Below are positions 36,501 to 51,500 of a stretch of DNA of 64,000 nucleotides, one piece after another. A model generated the notes under the pieces. That model saw only the letters and a list, made by a program, of their open reading frames with translations. It did no database searches and was not told the DNA's origin. The number at the start of each line of letters is the position of its first letter. Position 1 is the stretch's first letter. The translations under genes were made by a program, and so were the position numbers. The stretch is from Nemertoderma westbladi (lineage: Eukaryota > Xenacoelomorpha > Nemertodermatida > Nemertodermatidae), in contig JAUCBJ010009066.1 in the NCBI GenBank assembly GCA_032718475.1, forward strand, positions 1-64,000, given 5' to 3'.

Positions 36501-39500
36501 ATCTTTACTCACCTGGGTATTAACAGTTGTAAATGGACCGATATCTTTACTCACCTGGGTATTAACTGTTGTAAATGGACCGATATCTTTACTCACCTGG
36601 GTATTAACTGTTGTAAATGGACCGATATCTTTATTCACCTGGGTATTATATAACTGTTGTAAATGGACCGATATCTTTACTCACCTGGGTATTAACTGTT
36701 GTAAATGGACCGATATCTTTACTCACCTGGGTATTAACTGTTTTAAATGGACCGATATCTTTACTCACCAGGGTATTAACTGTTGTAAATGGACCGATAT
36801 CTTTACTCACCAGGGTATTAACTGTTGTAAATGGACCGATATCTTTACTCACCTGGGTATTAACTGTTGTAAATGGACCGATATATTTACTCACCAGGGT
36901 ATTAACTGTTGTAAATGGACCGATATCTTTATTCACCTGGGTATTATATAACTCTTTAACTGTTGTAAATGGACCGATATCTTTACTCACCTGGGTATTA
37001 ACTGTTGTAAATGGACCGATATCTTTACTCACCTGGGTATTAACTGTTGTAAATGGACCGATATCTTTACTCACCTGGGTATTAACTGTTGTAAATTGAC
37101 CGATATCTTTACTCACCCGGGTATTAACTGTTGTAAATGGACCGATATCTTTACTCACCTGGGTATTAACTGTTGTAAATGGACCGATATCTTTATTCAC
37201 CTGGGTATTATATAACTGTTGTAAATGGACCGATATCTTTACTCACCTGGGTATTAACTGTTGTAAATGGACCGATATCTTTACTCACCTGGGTATTAAC
37301 TGTTGCAAATGGACCGATATCTTTACTCACCTGGGTATAACTGTTGTAAATGGACCGATATCTTTACTCACCTGGGTATTAACTGTTGCAAATGGACCGA
37401 TATATTTACTCACCTGGGTATTAACTGTTGTAAATGGACCGATATCTTTACTCACCCGGGTATTAACTGTTGTAAATGGACCGATATCTTTACTCACCTG
37501 GGTATTAACTGTTGTAAATTGACCGATATCTTTACTCACCCGGGTATTAACTGTTGTAAATGGACCGATATCTTTACTCACCTGGGTATTAACTGTTGTA
37601 AATGGACCGATATCTTTATTCACCTGGGTATTAACTGTTGTAAATGGACCGATATCTTTACTCACCTGGGTATTAACTGTTGTAAATGGACCGATATCTT
37701 TACTCACCCGGGTATTAACTGTTGTAAATGGACCGATATCTTTACTCACCTGGGTATTAACTGTTGTAAATGGACCGATATCTTTATTCACCTGGGTATT
37801 ATATAACTGTTGTAAATGGACCGATATCTTTACTCACCTGGGTATTAACTGTTGTAAATGGACCGATATCTTTACTCACCTGGGTATTAACTGTTGCAAA
37901 TGGACCGATATCTTTACTCACCTGGGTATAACTGTTGTAAATGGACCGATATCTTTACTCACCTGGGTATTAACTGTTGTAAATGGACCGATATATTTAC
38001 TCACCTGGGTATTAACTGTTGTAAATGGACCGATATCTTTACTCACCCGGGTATTAACTGTTGTAAATGGACCGATATCTTTACTCACCTGGGTATTAAC
38101 TGTTGTAAATTGACCGATATCTTTACTCACCCGGGTATTAACTGTTGTAAATGGACCGATATCTTTACTCACCTGGGTATTAACTGTTGTAAATGGACCG
38201 ATATCTTTATTCACCTGGGTATTAACTGTTGTAAATGGACCGATATCTTTACTCACCTGGGTATTAACTGTTGTAAATGGACCGATATCTTTACTCACCC
38301 GGGTATTAACTGTTGTAAATGGACCGATATCTTTACTCACCAGGGTATTAACTGTTGAAAATGGACCGATATCTTTACTCACCCGGCTATTAACTGTTGT
38401 AAATGGACCGATATCTTTACTCACCTGGGTATTAACTGTTGTAAATGGACCGATATCTTTACTCACCTGGGTATTAACTGTTGTAAATGGACCGATATCT
38501 TTACTCACCTGGGTATTAACTGTTGTAAATGGACCGATATCTTTACTCACCTGGGTATTAACTGTTGTAAATGGACCGATATCTTTATTCACCTGGGTAT
38601 TAACTGTTGTAAATGGACCGATATCTTTACTCACCTGGGTATTAACTGTTGTAAATTGACCGATATCTTTACTCACCCGGGTATTAACTGTTGTAAATGG
38701 ACCGATATCTTTACTCACCTGGGTATTAACTGTTGTAAATGGACCGATATCTTTACTCACCTGGGTATTAACTGTTGTAAATGGACCGATATCTTTACTC
38801 ACCTGGGTATTAACTGTTGAAAATGGACCGATATCTTTATTCACCTGGGTATTAACTGTTGTAAATGGACCGATATATTTACTCACCAGGGTATTAACTG
38901 TTGTAAATGGACCGATATTTTTATTCACCTGGGTATTATATAACTGTTGTAAATGGACCGATATCTTTACTCACCTGGGTATTAACTGTTGTAAATGGAC
39001 CGATATCTTTACTCACCTGGGTATTAACTGTTGTAAATGGACCGATATCTTTATTCACCTGGGTATTATATAACTGTTGTAAATGGACCGATATCTTTAT
39101 TCACCTGGGTATTAACTGTTGTAAATGGACCGATATCTTTACTCACCTGGGTATTAACTGTTGTAAATTGACCGATATCTTTACTCACCCGGGTATTAAC
39201 TGTTGTAAATGGACCGATATATTTACTCACCAGGGTATTAACTGTTGTAAATGGACCGATATCTTTATTCACCTGGGTATTATATAACTGTTGTAAATGG
39301 ACCGATATCTTTACTCACCTGGGTATTAACTGTTGTAAATGGACCGATATATTTACTCACCAGGGTATTAACTGTTGTAAATGGACCGATATCTTTATTC
39401 ACCTGGGTATTATATAACTGTTGTAAATGGACCGATATCTTTACTCACCTGGGTATTAACTGTTGTAAATGGACCGATATCTTTACTCACCTGGGTATTA

Positions 39501-42500
39501 ACTGTTGTAAATGGACCGATATCTTTACTCACCTGGGTATTAACTGTTGTAAATTGACCGATATCTTTACTCACCCGGGTATTAACTGTTGTAAATGGAC
39601 CGATATCTTTACTCACCTGGGTATTAACTGTTGTAAATGGACCGATATCTTTATTCACCTGGGTATTATATAACTGTTGTAAATGGACCGATATCTTTAC
39701 TCACCTGGGTATTAACTGTTGTAAATGGACCGATATCTTTACTCACCTGGGTATTAACTGTTGTAAATGGACCGATATCTTTACTCACCTGGGTATTAAC
39801 TGTTGTAAATGGACCGATATCTTTACTCACCTTGGTATTAACTGTTGTAAATGGACTGCTTTACTCACCTGGGTATTAACTGTTGTAAATGGACCGATAT
39901 CTTTACTCACCTGGGTCTTAACTGTTGTAAATGGACCGATATCTTTACTCACCTGGGTATTAACTGTTGTAAATGGACTGATATCTTTACTCACCTGGGT
40001 ATTATATAACTGTTGTAAATGGACCGATATCTTTACTCACCCGGGTATTAACTGTTGTAAATGGACCGATATCTTTACTCACCCGGGTATTAACTGTTGT
40101 AAATGGACCAATATCTTTACTCACCCGGGTATTAACTGTTGTAAATGGACCGATATCTTTATTCACCTGGGTATTATATAACTGTTGTAAATGGACCGAT
40201 ATCTTTACTCACCCGGGTATTAACTGTTGTAAATGGACCGATATCTTTACTCACCTGGGTCTTAACTGTTGTAAATGGACCGATATCTTTACTCACCTGG
40301 GTATTAACTGTTGTAAATGGACCGATATCTTTACTCACCTGGGTATTATATTAACTGTTGTAAATGGACCGATATCTTTACTCACCTGGGTCTTAACTGT
40401 TGTAAATGGACCGATATCTTTACTCACCTGGGTATTAACTGTTGTAAATGGACCGATATCTTTACTCACCTGGGTATTATATTAACTGTTGTAAATGGAC
40501 CGATATCTTTATTCACCTGGGTATTATATAACTGTTGTAAATGGACCGATATCTTTACTCACCTGGGTATTATATAACTGTTGTAAATGGACCGATATCT
40601 TTACTCACCCGGGTATTAACTGTTGTAAATGGACCGATATCTTTACTCACCTGGGTCTTAACTGTTGTAAATGGACCGATATCTTTACTCACCTGGGTAT
40701 TAACTGTTGTAAATGGACTGATATCTTTACTCACCTGGGTATTATATAACTGTTGTAAATGGACCGATATCTTTACTCACCCGGGTATTAACTGTTGTAA
40801 ATGGACCGATATCTTTACTCACCCGGGTATTAACTGTTGTAAATGGACCAATATCTTTACTCACCCGGGTATTAACTGTTGTAAATGGACCGATATCTTT
40901 ATTCACCTGGGTATTATATAACTGTTGTAAATGGACCGATATCTTTACTCACCCGGGTATTAACTGTTGTAAATGGACCGATATCTTTACTCACCTGGGT
41001 CTTAACTGTTGTAAATGGACCGATATCTTTACTCACCTGGGTATTAACTGTTGTAAATGGACCGATATCTTTACTCACCTGGGTATTATATTAACTGTTG
41101 TAAATGGACCGATATCTTTATTCACCTGGGTATTATATAACTGTTGTAAATGGACCGATATCTTTACTCACCTGGGTATTATATAACTGTTGTAAATGGA
41201 CCGATATCTTTACTCACCCGGGTATTAACTGTTGTAAATGGACCGATATCTTTACTCACCTGGGTCTTAACTGTTGTAAATGGACCGATATCTTTACTCA
41301 CCTGGGTATTAACTGTTGTAAATGGACTGATATCTTTACTCACCTGGGTATTATATAACTGTTGTAAATGGACCGATATCTTTACTCACCTGGGTATTAA
41401 TTGTTGTAAATGGACCGATATCTTTACTCACCCGGGTATTAACTGTTGTAAATGGACCGATATCTTTACTCACCCGGGTATTAACTGTTGTAAATGGACC
41501 GATATCTTTATTCACCTGGGTATTATATAACTGTTGTAAATGGACCGATATCTTTACTCACCCGGGTATTAACTGTTGTAAATGGACCGATATCTTTACT
41601 CAACTGGGTCTTAACTGTTGTAAATGGACCGATATCTTTACTCACCTGGGTATTAACTGTTGTAAATGGACCGATATCTTTACTCACCTGGGTATTATAT
41701 TAACTGTTGTAAATGGACCGATATCTTTATTCACCTGGGTATTATATAACTGTTGTAAATGGACCGATATCTTTACTCACCCGGGTATTAACTGTTGTAA
41801 ATGGACCGATATCTTTACTCACCTGGGTATTAACTGTTGTAAATGGACCGACATCTTTACTCACCTGGGTATTAACTGTTGTAAATGGACCGATATCTTT
41901 ACTCACCCGGGTATTAACTGTTGTAAATGGACCGATATCTTTACTCACCTGGGTATTAACTGTTGTAAATGGACCGATATCTTTACTCACCCGGGTATTA
42001 ACTGTTGTAAATGGACCGATATCTTTACTCACCTGGGTATTAACTGTTGTAAATGGACCGATATCTTTACTCACCTGGGTATTAACTGTTGTAAATGGAC
42101 CGATATCTTTATTCACCTGGGTATTATATAACTGTTGTAAATGGACCGATATCTTTACTCACCTGGGTATTAACTGTTGTAAATGGACCGATATCTTTAC
42201 TCACCTGGGTATTAACTGTTGTAAATGGACCGATATCTTTACTCACCTGGGTATTAACTGTTGAAATGGACCGATATCTTTATTCGCCTGGGTATTATAT
42301 AACTGTTGTAAATGGACCGATATCTTTACTCACCTGGGTATTAACTGTTGTAAATGGACAGATATCTTTACTCACCTGGGTATTAACTGTTGTAAATGGA
42401 CCGATATCTTTATTCACCTGGGTATTATATAACTGTTGTAAATGGACCGATATCTTTACTCACCTGGGTATTAACTGTTGTAAATGGACCGATATCTTTA

Positions 42501-45500
42501 CTCACCTGGGTATTAACTGTTGTAAATGGACCGATATCTTTACTCACCTGGGTATTAACTGTTGAAATGGACCGATATCTTTATTCACCTGGGTATTATA
42601 TAACTGTTGTAAATGGACCGATATCTTTACTCACCTGGGTATTAACTGTTGTAAATGGACCGATATCTTTACTCACCTGGGTATTAACTGTTGTAAATGG
42701 ACCGATATCTTTATTCACCTGGGTATTATATAACTGTTGTAAATGGACCGATATCTTTACTCACCTGGGTATTAACTGTTGTAAATTGACCGATATCTTT
42801 ACTCACCTGGGTATTAACTGTTGTAAATGGACCGATATCTTTACTCACCTGGGTATTAACAGTTGTAAATGGACCGATATCTTTACTCACCTGGGTATTA
42901 ACTGTTGTAAATGGACCGATATCTTTACTCACCTGGGTATTAACAGTTGTAAATGGACCGATATCTTTACTCACCTGGGTATTAACTGTTGTAAATGGAC
43001 CGATATCTTTACTCACCTGGGTATTAACTGTTGTAAATGGACCGATATCTTTATTCACCTGGGTATTATATAACTGTTGTAAATGGACCGATATCTTTAC
43101 TCACCTGGGTATTAACTGTTGTAAATGGACCGATATCTTTACTCACCTGGGTATTAACTGTTTTAAATGGACCGATATCTTTACTCACCAGGGTATTAAC
43201 TGTTGTAAATGGACCGATATCTTTACTCACCAGGGTATTAACTGTTGTAAATGGACCGATATCTTTACTCACCTGGGTATTAACTGTTGTAAATGGACCG
43301 ATATATTTACTCACCAGGGTATTAACTGTTGTAAATGGACCGATATCTTTATTCACCTGGGTATTATATAACTCTTTAACTGTTGTAAATGGACCGATAT
43401 CTTTACTCACCTGGGTATTAACTGTTGTAAATGGACCGATATCTTTACTCACCTGGGTATTAACTGTTGTAAATGGACCGATATCTTTACTCACCTGGGT
43501 ATTAACTGTTGTAAATTGACCGATATCTTTACTCACCCGGGTATTAACTGTTGTAAATGGACCGATATCTTTACTCACCTGGGTATTAACTGTTGTAAAT
43601 GGACCGATATCTTTATTCACCTGGGTATTATATAACTGTTGTAAATGGACCGATATCTTTACTCACCTGGGTATTAACTGTTGTAAATGGACCGATATCT
43701 TTACTCACCTGGGTATTAACTGTTGCAAATGGACCGATATCTTTACTCACCTGGGTATAACTGTTGTAAATGGACCGATATCTTTACTCACCTGGGTATT
43801 AACTGTTGCAAATGGACCGATATATTTACTCACCTGGGTATTAACTGTTGTAAATGGACCGATATCTTTACTCACCCGGGTATTAACTGTTGTAAATGGA
43901 CCGATATCTTTACTCACCTGGGTATTAACTGTTGTAAATTGACCGATATCTTTACTCACCCGGGTATTAACTGTTGTAAATGGACCGATATCTTTACTCA
44001 CCTGGGTATTAACTGTTGTAAATGGACCGATATCTTTATTCACCTGGGTATTAACTGTTGTAAATGGACCGATATCTTTACTCACCTGGGTATTAACTGT
44101 TGTAAATGGACCGATATCTTTACTCACCCGGGTATTAACTGTTGTAAATGGACCGATATCTTTACTCACCTGGGTATTAACTGTTGTAAATGGACCGATA
44201 TCTTTATTCACCTGGGTATTATATAACTGTTGTAAATGGACCGATATCTTTACTCACCTGGGTATTAACTGTTGTAAATGGACCGATATCTTTACTCACC
44301 TGGGTATTAACTGTTGCAAATGGACCGATATCTTTACTCACCTGGGTATAACTGTTGTAAATGGACCGATATCTTTACTCACCTGGGTATTAACTGTTGT
44401 AAATGGACCGATATATTTACTCACCTGGGTATTAACTGTTGTAAATGGACCGATATCTTTACTCACCCGGGTATTAACTGTTGTAAATGGACCGATATCT
44501 TTACTCACCTGGGTATTAACTGTTGTAAATTGACCGATATCTTTACTCACCCGGGTATTAACTGTTGTAAATGGACCGATATCTTTACTCACCTGGGTAT
44601 TAACTGTTGTAAATGGACCGATATCTTTATTCACCTGGGTATTAACTGTTGTAAATGGACCGATATCTTTACTCACCTGGGTATTAACTGTTGTAAATGG
44701 ACCGATATCTTTACTCACCCGGGTATTAACTGTTGTAAATGGACCGATATCTTTACTCACCAGGGTATTAACTGTTGAAAATGGACCGATATCTTTACTC
44801 ACCCGGGTATTAACTGTTGTAAATGGACCGATATCTTTACTCACCTGGGTATTAACTGTTGTAAATGGACCGATATCTTTACTCACCTGGGTATTAACTG
44901 TTGTAAATGGACCGATATCTTTACTCACCTGGGTATTAACTGTTGTAAATGGACCGATATCTTTACTCACCTGGGTATTAACTGTTGTAAATGGACCGAT
45001 ATCTTTATTCACCTGGGTATTAACTGTTGTAAATGGACCGATATCTTTACTCACCTGGGTATTAACTGTTGTAAATTGACCGATATCTTTACTCACCCGG
45101 GTATTAACTGTTGTAAATGGACCGATATATTTACTCACCAGGGTATTAACTGTTGTAAATGGACTGATATCTTTATTCACCTGGGTATTATATAACTGTT
45201 GTAAATGGACCGATATCTTTACTCACCTGGGTATTAACTGTTGTAAATGGACCGATATCTTTACTCACCTGGGTATTAACTGTTGTAAATGGACCGATAT
45301 CTTTACTCACCTGGGTATTAACTGTTGTAAATTGACCGATATCTTTACTCACCCGGGTATTAACTGTTGTAAATGGACCGGTATCTTTACTCACCTGGGT
45401 ATTAACTGTTGTAAATGGACCGATATCTTTATTCACCTGGGTATTATATAACTGTTGTAAATGGACCGATATCTTTACTCACCTGGGTATTAACTGTTGT

Positions 45501-48500
45501 AAATGGACCGATATCTTTACTCACCTGGGTATTAACTGTTGTAAATGGACCGATATCTTTACTCACCTGGGTATTAACTGTTGTAAATGGACCGATATCT
45601 TTACTCACCTGGGTATTAACTGTTGTAAATGGACCGATATATTTACTCACCTGGGTATTAACTGTTGTAAATGGACCGATATCTTTATTCACCTGGGTAT
45701 TATATAACTGTTGTAAATGGACCGATATCTTTACTCACCTGGGTGTTAACTGTTGTAAATGGACCGATATCTTTACTCACCTGGGTATTAACTGTTGTAA
45801 ATGGACCGATATCTTTACTCACCTGGGTATTAACTGTTGTAAATGGACCGATATCTTTACTCACCTGGGTATTAACTGTTGTAAATGGACCGATATCTTT
45901 ACTCACCTGGGTATTAACTGTTGTAAATGGATCGATATCTTTACTCACCTGGGTATTAACTGTTGTAAATGGACCGATATCTTTACTCACCTGGGTATTA
46001 CCCCTATTAACTGTTGTAAATGGACCGATATCTTTACTCACCTGGGTATTAACTGTTGTAAATGGACCGATATCTTTACTCACCTGGGTATTAACTGTTG
46101 TAAATGGACCGATATCTTTACTCACCTGGGTATTAACTGTTGTAAATGGACCGATATCTTTACTCACCTGGGTATTAACTGTTGTAAATGGACCGATATC
46201 TTTACTCACCTGGGTATTAACTGTTGTAAATGGACCGATATCTTTACTCACCTGGGTATTAACTGTTGTAAATGGACCGATATCTTTACTCACCTGGGTA
46301 TTAACTGTTGAAAATGGACCGATATCTTTATTCACCTGGGTATTANNNNNNNNNNNNNNNNNNNNNNNNNNNNNNNNNNNNNNNNNNNNNNNNNNNNNNN
46401 NNNNNNNNNNNNNNNNNNNNNNNNNNNNNNNNNNNNNNNNNNNNNTGCTTTACTCACCTGGGTATTAACTGTTGTAAATGGACCGATATCTTTACTCACC
46501 TGGGTATTAACTGTTGTAAATGGACCGATATCTTTACTCACCTGGGTATTAACTGTTGTAAATGGACCGATATCTTTACTCACCTGGGTATTAACTGTTG
46601 TAAATGGACCGATATCTTTACTCACCTGGGTATTAACTGTTGTAAATGGACCTGCTTTACTCACCTGGGTATTAACTGTTGTAAATGGACCGATATCTTT
46701 ACTCACCTGGGTATTAACTGTTGTAAATGGACTAGCTTTACTCACCTGGGTATTAACTGTTGTAAATGGACCAATATCTTTACTCACCTGGGTATTAACT
46801 GTTGTAAATGGACCGATATCTTTACTCACCTGGGTATTAACTGTTGTAAATGGACGTATCTTTACTCACCTGGGTATTAACTGTTGTAAATGGACCGATA
46901 TCTTTACTCACCTGGGTATTAACTGTTGTAAATGGACCGATATCTTTACTCACCTGGGTATTAACTGTTGTAAATGGACCGATATCTTTACTCACCTGGG
47001 TATTAACTGTTGTAAATGGACCGATATCTTTACTCACCTGGGTATTAACTGTTGTAAATGGACTGCTTTACTCACCTGGGTATTAACTGTTGTAAATGGA
47101 CCGATATCTTTACTCACCTGGGTATTAACTGTTGTAAATGGACCGATATCTTTACTCACCTGGGTATTAACTGTTGTAAATGGACCGATATCTTTACTCA
47201 CCTGGGTATTAACTGTTGTAAATGGACCGATATCTTTACTCACCTGGGTATTAACTGTTGTAAATGGACCGATATCTTTACTCACCTGGGTATTAACTGT
47301 TGTAAATGGACTGCTTTACTCACCTGGGTATTAACTGTTGTAAATGGACCGATATCTTTACTCACCTGGGTATTAACTGTTGTAAATGGACCGATATCTT
47401 TACTCACCTGGGTATTAACTGTTGTAAATGGACCGATATCTTTACTCACCTGGGTATTAACTGTTGTAAATGGACCGATATCTTTACTCACCAGGGTATT
47501 AACTGTTGTAAATGGACCGATATCTTTACTCACCTGGGTATTAACTGTTGTAAATGGACCGATATCTTTACTCACCTGGGTATTAACTGTTGTAAATGGA
47601 CCGATATCTTTACTCACCTGGGTATTAACTGTTGTAAATGGACCGATATCTTTACTCACCTGGGTATTAACTGTTGTAAATGGACCGATATCTTTACTCA
47701 CCTGGGTATTAACTGTTGTAAATGGACCGATATCTTTACTCACCTGGGTATTAACTGTTGTAAATGGACCGATATCTTTACTCACCTGGGTATTAACTGT
47801 TGTAAATGGACCGATATCTTTACTCACCTGGGTATTAACTGTTGTAAATGGACCGATATCTTTACTCACCTGGGTATTAACTGTTGTAAATGGACGTGCT
47901 TTACTCACCTGGGTATTAACTGTTGTAAATGGACCGTATCTTTACTCACCTGGGTATTAACTGTTGTAAATGGACTGCTTTACTCACCTGGGTATTAACT
48001 GTTGTAAATGGACCGATATCTTTACTCACCTGGGTATTAACTGTTGTAAATGGACCGATATCTTTACTCACCTGGGTATTAACTGTTGTAAATGGACCGA
48101 TATCTTTACTCACCTGGGTATTAACTGTTGTAAATGGACCGATATCTTTACTCACCTGGGTATTAACTGTTGTAAATGGACTGCTTTACTCACCTGGGTA
48201 TTAACTGTTGTAAATGGACCGATATCTTTACTCACCTGGGTATTAACTGTTGTAAATGGACGTAGCTTTACTCACCTGGGTATTAACTGTTGTAAATGGA
48301 CCAATATCTTTACTCACCTGGGTATTAACTGTTGTAAATGGACCGATATCTTTACTCACCTGGGTATTAACTGTTGTAAATGGACGATGCTTTACTCACC
48401 TGGGTATTAACTGTTGTAAATGGACTGCTTTACTCACCTGGGTATTAACTGTTGTAAATGGACCGATATCTTTACTCACCTGGGTATTAACTGTTGTAAA

Positions 48501-51500
48501 TGGACTGCTTTACTCACCTGGGTATTAACTGTTGTAAATGGACCGATATCTTTACTCACCTGGGTATTAACTGTTGTAAATGGACCGATATCTTTACTCA
48601 CCTGGGTATTAACTGTTGTAAATGGACTGCTTTACTCACCTGGGTATTAACTGTTGTAAATGGACCGATATCTTTACTCACCTGGGTATTAACTGTTGTA
48701 AATGGACTGCTTTACTCACCTGGGTATTAACTGTTGTAAATGGACCAATATCTTTACTCACCTGGGTATTAACTGTTGTAAATGGACCGATATCTTTACT
48801 CACCTGGGTATTAACTGTTGTAAATGGACTACTTTACTCACCTGGGTATTAACTGTTGTAAATGGACCGATATCTTTACTCACCTGGGTATTAACTGTTG
48901 TAAATGGACCGATATCTTTACTCACCTGGGTATTAACTGTTGAAAATGGACCGATATCTTTACTCACCTGGGTATTAACTGTTGTAAATGGACCGATATC
49001 TTTACTCACCTGGGTATTAACTGTTGTAAATGGACTGCTTTACTCACCTGGGTATTAACTGTTGTAAATGGACCGATATCTTTACTCACCTGGGTATTAA
49101 CTGTTGTAAATGGACCGATATCTTTACTCACCTGGGTATTAACTGTTGTAAATGGACCGATATCTTTACTCACCTGGGTATTAACTGTTGTAAATGGACC
49201 GATATCTTTACTCACCTGGGTATTAACTGTTGTAAATGGACCGATATCTTTACTCACCTTGGTATTAACTGTTGTAAATGGACGTGCTTTACTCACCTGG
49301 GTATTAACTGTTGTAAATGGACCGATATCTTTACTCACCTGGGTATTAACTGTTGTAAATGGACCGATATCTTTACTCACCTGGGTATTAACTGTTGAAA
49401 ATGGACCGATATCTTTACTCACCTGGGTATTAACTGTTGTAAATGGACCGATATCTTTACTCACCTGGGTATTAACTGTTGTAAATGGACCGATATCTTT
49501 ACTCACCTGGGTATTAACTGTTGAAAATGGACCGATATCTTTACTCACCTGGGTATTAACTGTTGTAAATGGACCGATATCTTTACTCACCTGGGTATTA
49601 ACTGTTGTAAATGGACCGATATCTTTACTCACCTGGGTATTAACTGTTGTAAATGGACCGATATCTTTACTCACCTGGGTATTAACTGTTGAAAATGGAC
49701 CGATATCTTTACTCACCTGGGTATTAACTGTTGTAAATGGACCGATATCTTTACTCACCTGGGTATTAACTGTTGTAAATGGACCGATATCTTTACTCAC
49801 CTGGGTATTAACTGTTGTAAATGGACCGATATCTTTACTCACCTGGGTATTAACTGTTGTAAATGGACCGATATCTTTACTCACCTGGGTATTAACTGTT
49901 GTAAATGGACCGATATCTTTACTCACCTGGGTATTAACTGTTGTAAATGGACCGATATCTTTACTCACCTGGGTATTAACTGTTGAAAATGGACCGATAT
50001 CTTTACTCACCTGGGTATTAACTGTTGTAAATGGACCGATATCTTTACTCACCTTGGTATTAACTGTTGTAAATGGACTGCTTTACTCACCTGGGTATTA
50101 ACTGTTGTAAATGGACCGATATCTTTACTCACCCGGGTATTAACTGTTGTAAATGGACCGATATCTTTACTCACCTGGGTATTAACTGTTGTAAATGGAC
50201 CGATATCTTTACTCACCTGGGTATTAACTGTTGTAAATGGACCGATATCTTTACTCACCTGGGTATTAACTGTTGTAAATGGACTGCTTTACTCACCTGG
50301 GTATTAACTGTTGTAAATGGACCGATATCTTTACTCACCCGGGTATTAACTGTTGTAAATGGACCGATATCTTTACTCACCTGGGTATTAACTGTTGTAA
50401 ATGGACCGATATCTTTACTCACCTGGGTATTAACTGTTGTAAATGGACCGATATCTTTACTCACCTGGGTATTAACTGTTGTAAATGGACCGATATCTTT
50501 ACTCACCTGGGTATTAACTGTTGTAAATGGACCGATATCTTTACTCACCTGGGTATTAACTGTTGTAAATGGACCGATAGCTTTACTCACCTCCACCTGG
50601 TATTAACTGTTGTAAATGGACCGATATCTTTACTCACCTGGGTATTAACTGTTGTAAATGGACCGATATCTTTACTCACCTGGGTATTAACTGTTGTAAA
50701 TGGACCGATATCTTTACTCACCTGGGTATTAACTGTTGTAAATGGACCGATATCTTTACTGCTCACCTGGGTATTAACTGTTGTAAATGGACCGATATCT
50801 TTACTCACCTGGGTATTAACTGTTGTAAATGGACCGATATCTTTATTCACCTGGGTATTATATAACTGTTGTAAATGGACCGATATCTTTACTCACCTGG
50901 GTATTAACTGTTGTAAATGGACCGATATCTTTACTCACCCGGGTATTAACTGTTGTAAATGGACCGATATCTTTACTCACCTGGGTATTAACTGTTGTAA
51001 ATGGACTACTTTACTCACCTGGGTATTAACTGTTGTAAATGGACCGATATCTTTACTCACCTGGGTATTAACTGTTGTAAATGGACCGATATCTTTACTC
51101 ACCTGGGTATTAACTGTTGTAAATGGACCGATATCTTTACTCACCTGGGTATTAACTGTTGTAAATGGACCGATATCTTTACTCACCTGGGTATTAACTG
51201 TTGTAAATGGACCGTGCTTTACTCACCTGGGTATTAACTGTTGTAAATGGACCGATATCTTTACTCACCTGGGTATTAACTGTTGTAAATGGACCGATAT
51301 CTTTACTCACCTGGGTATTAACTGTTGTAAATGGACCGATATCTTTACTCACCTGGGTATTAACTGTTGTAAATGGACCGATATCTTTACTCACCTGGGT
51401 ATTAACTGTTGTAAATGGACCGATATCTTTACTCACCTGGGTATTAACTGTTGTAAATGGACGTGCTTTACTCACCTGGGTATTAACTGTTGTAAATGGA

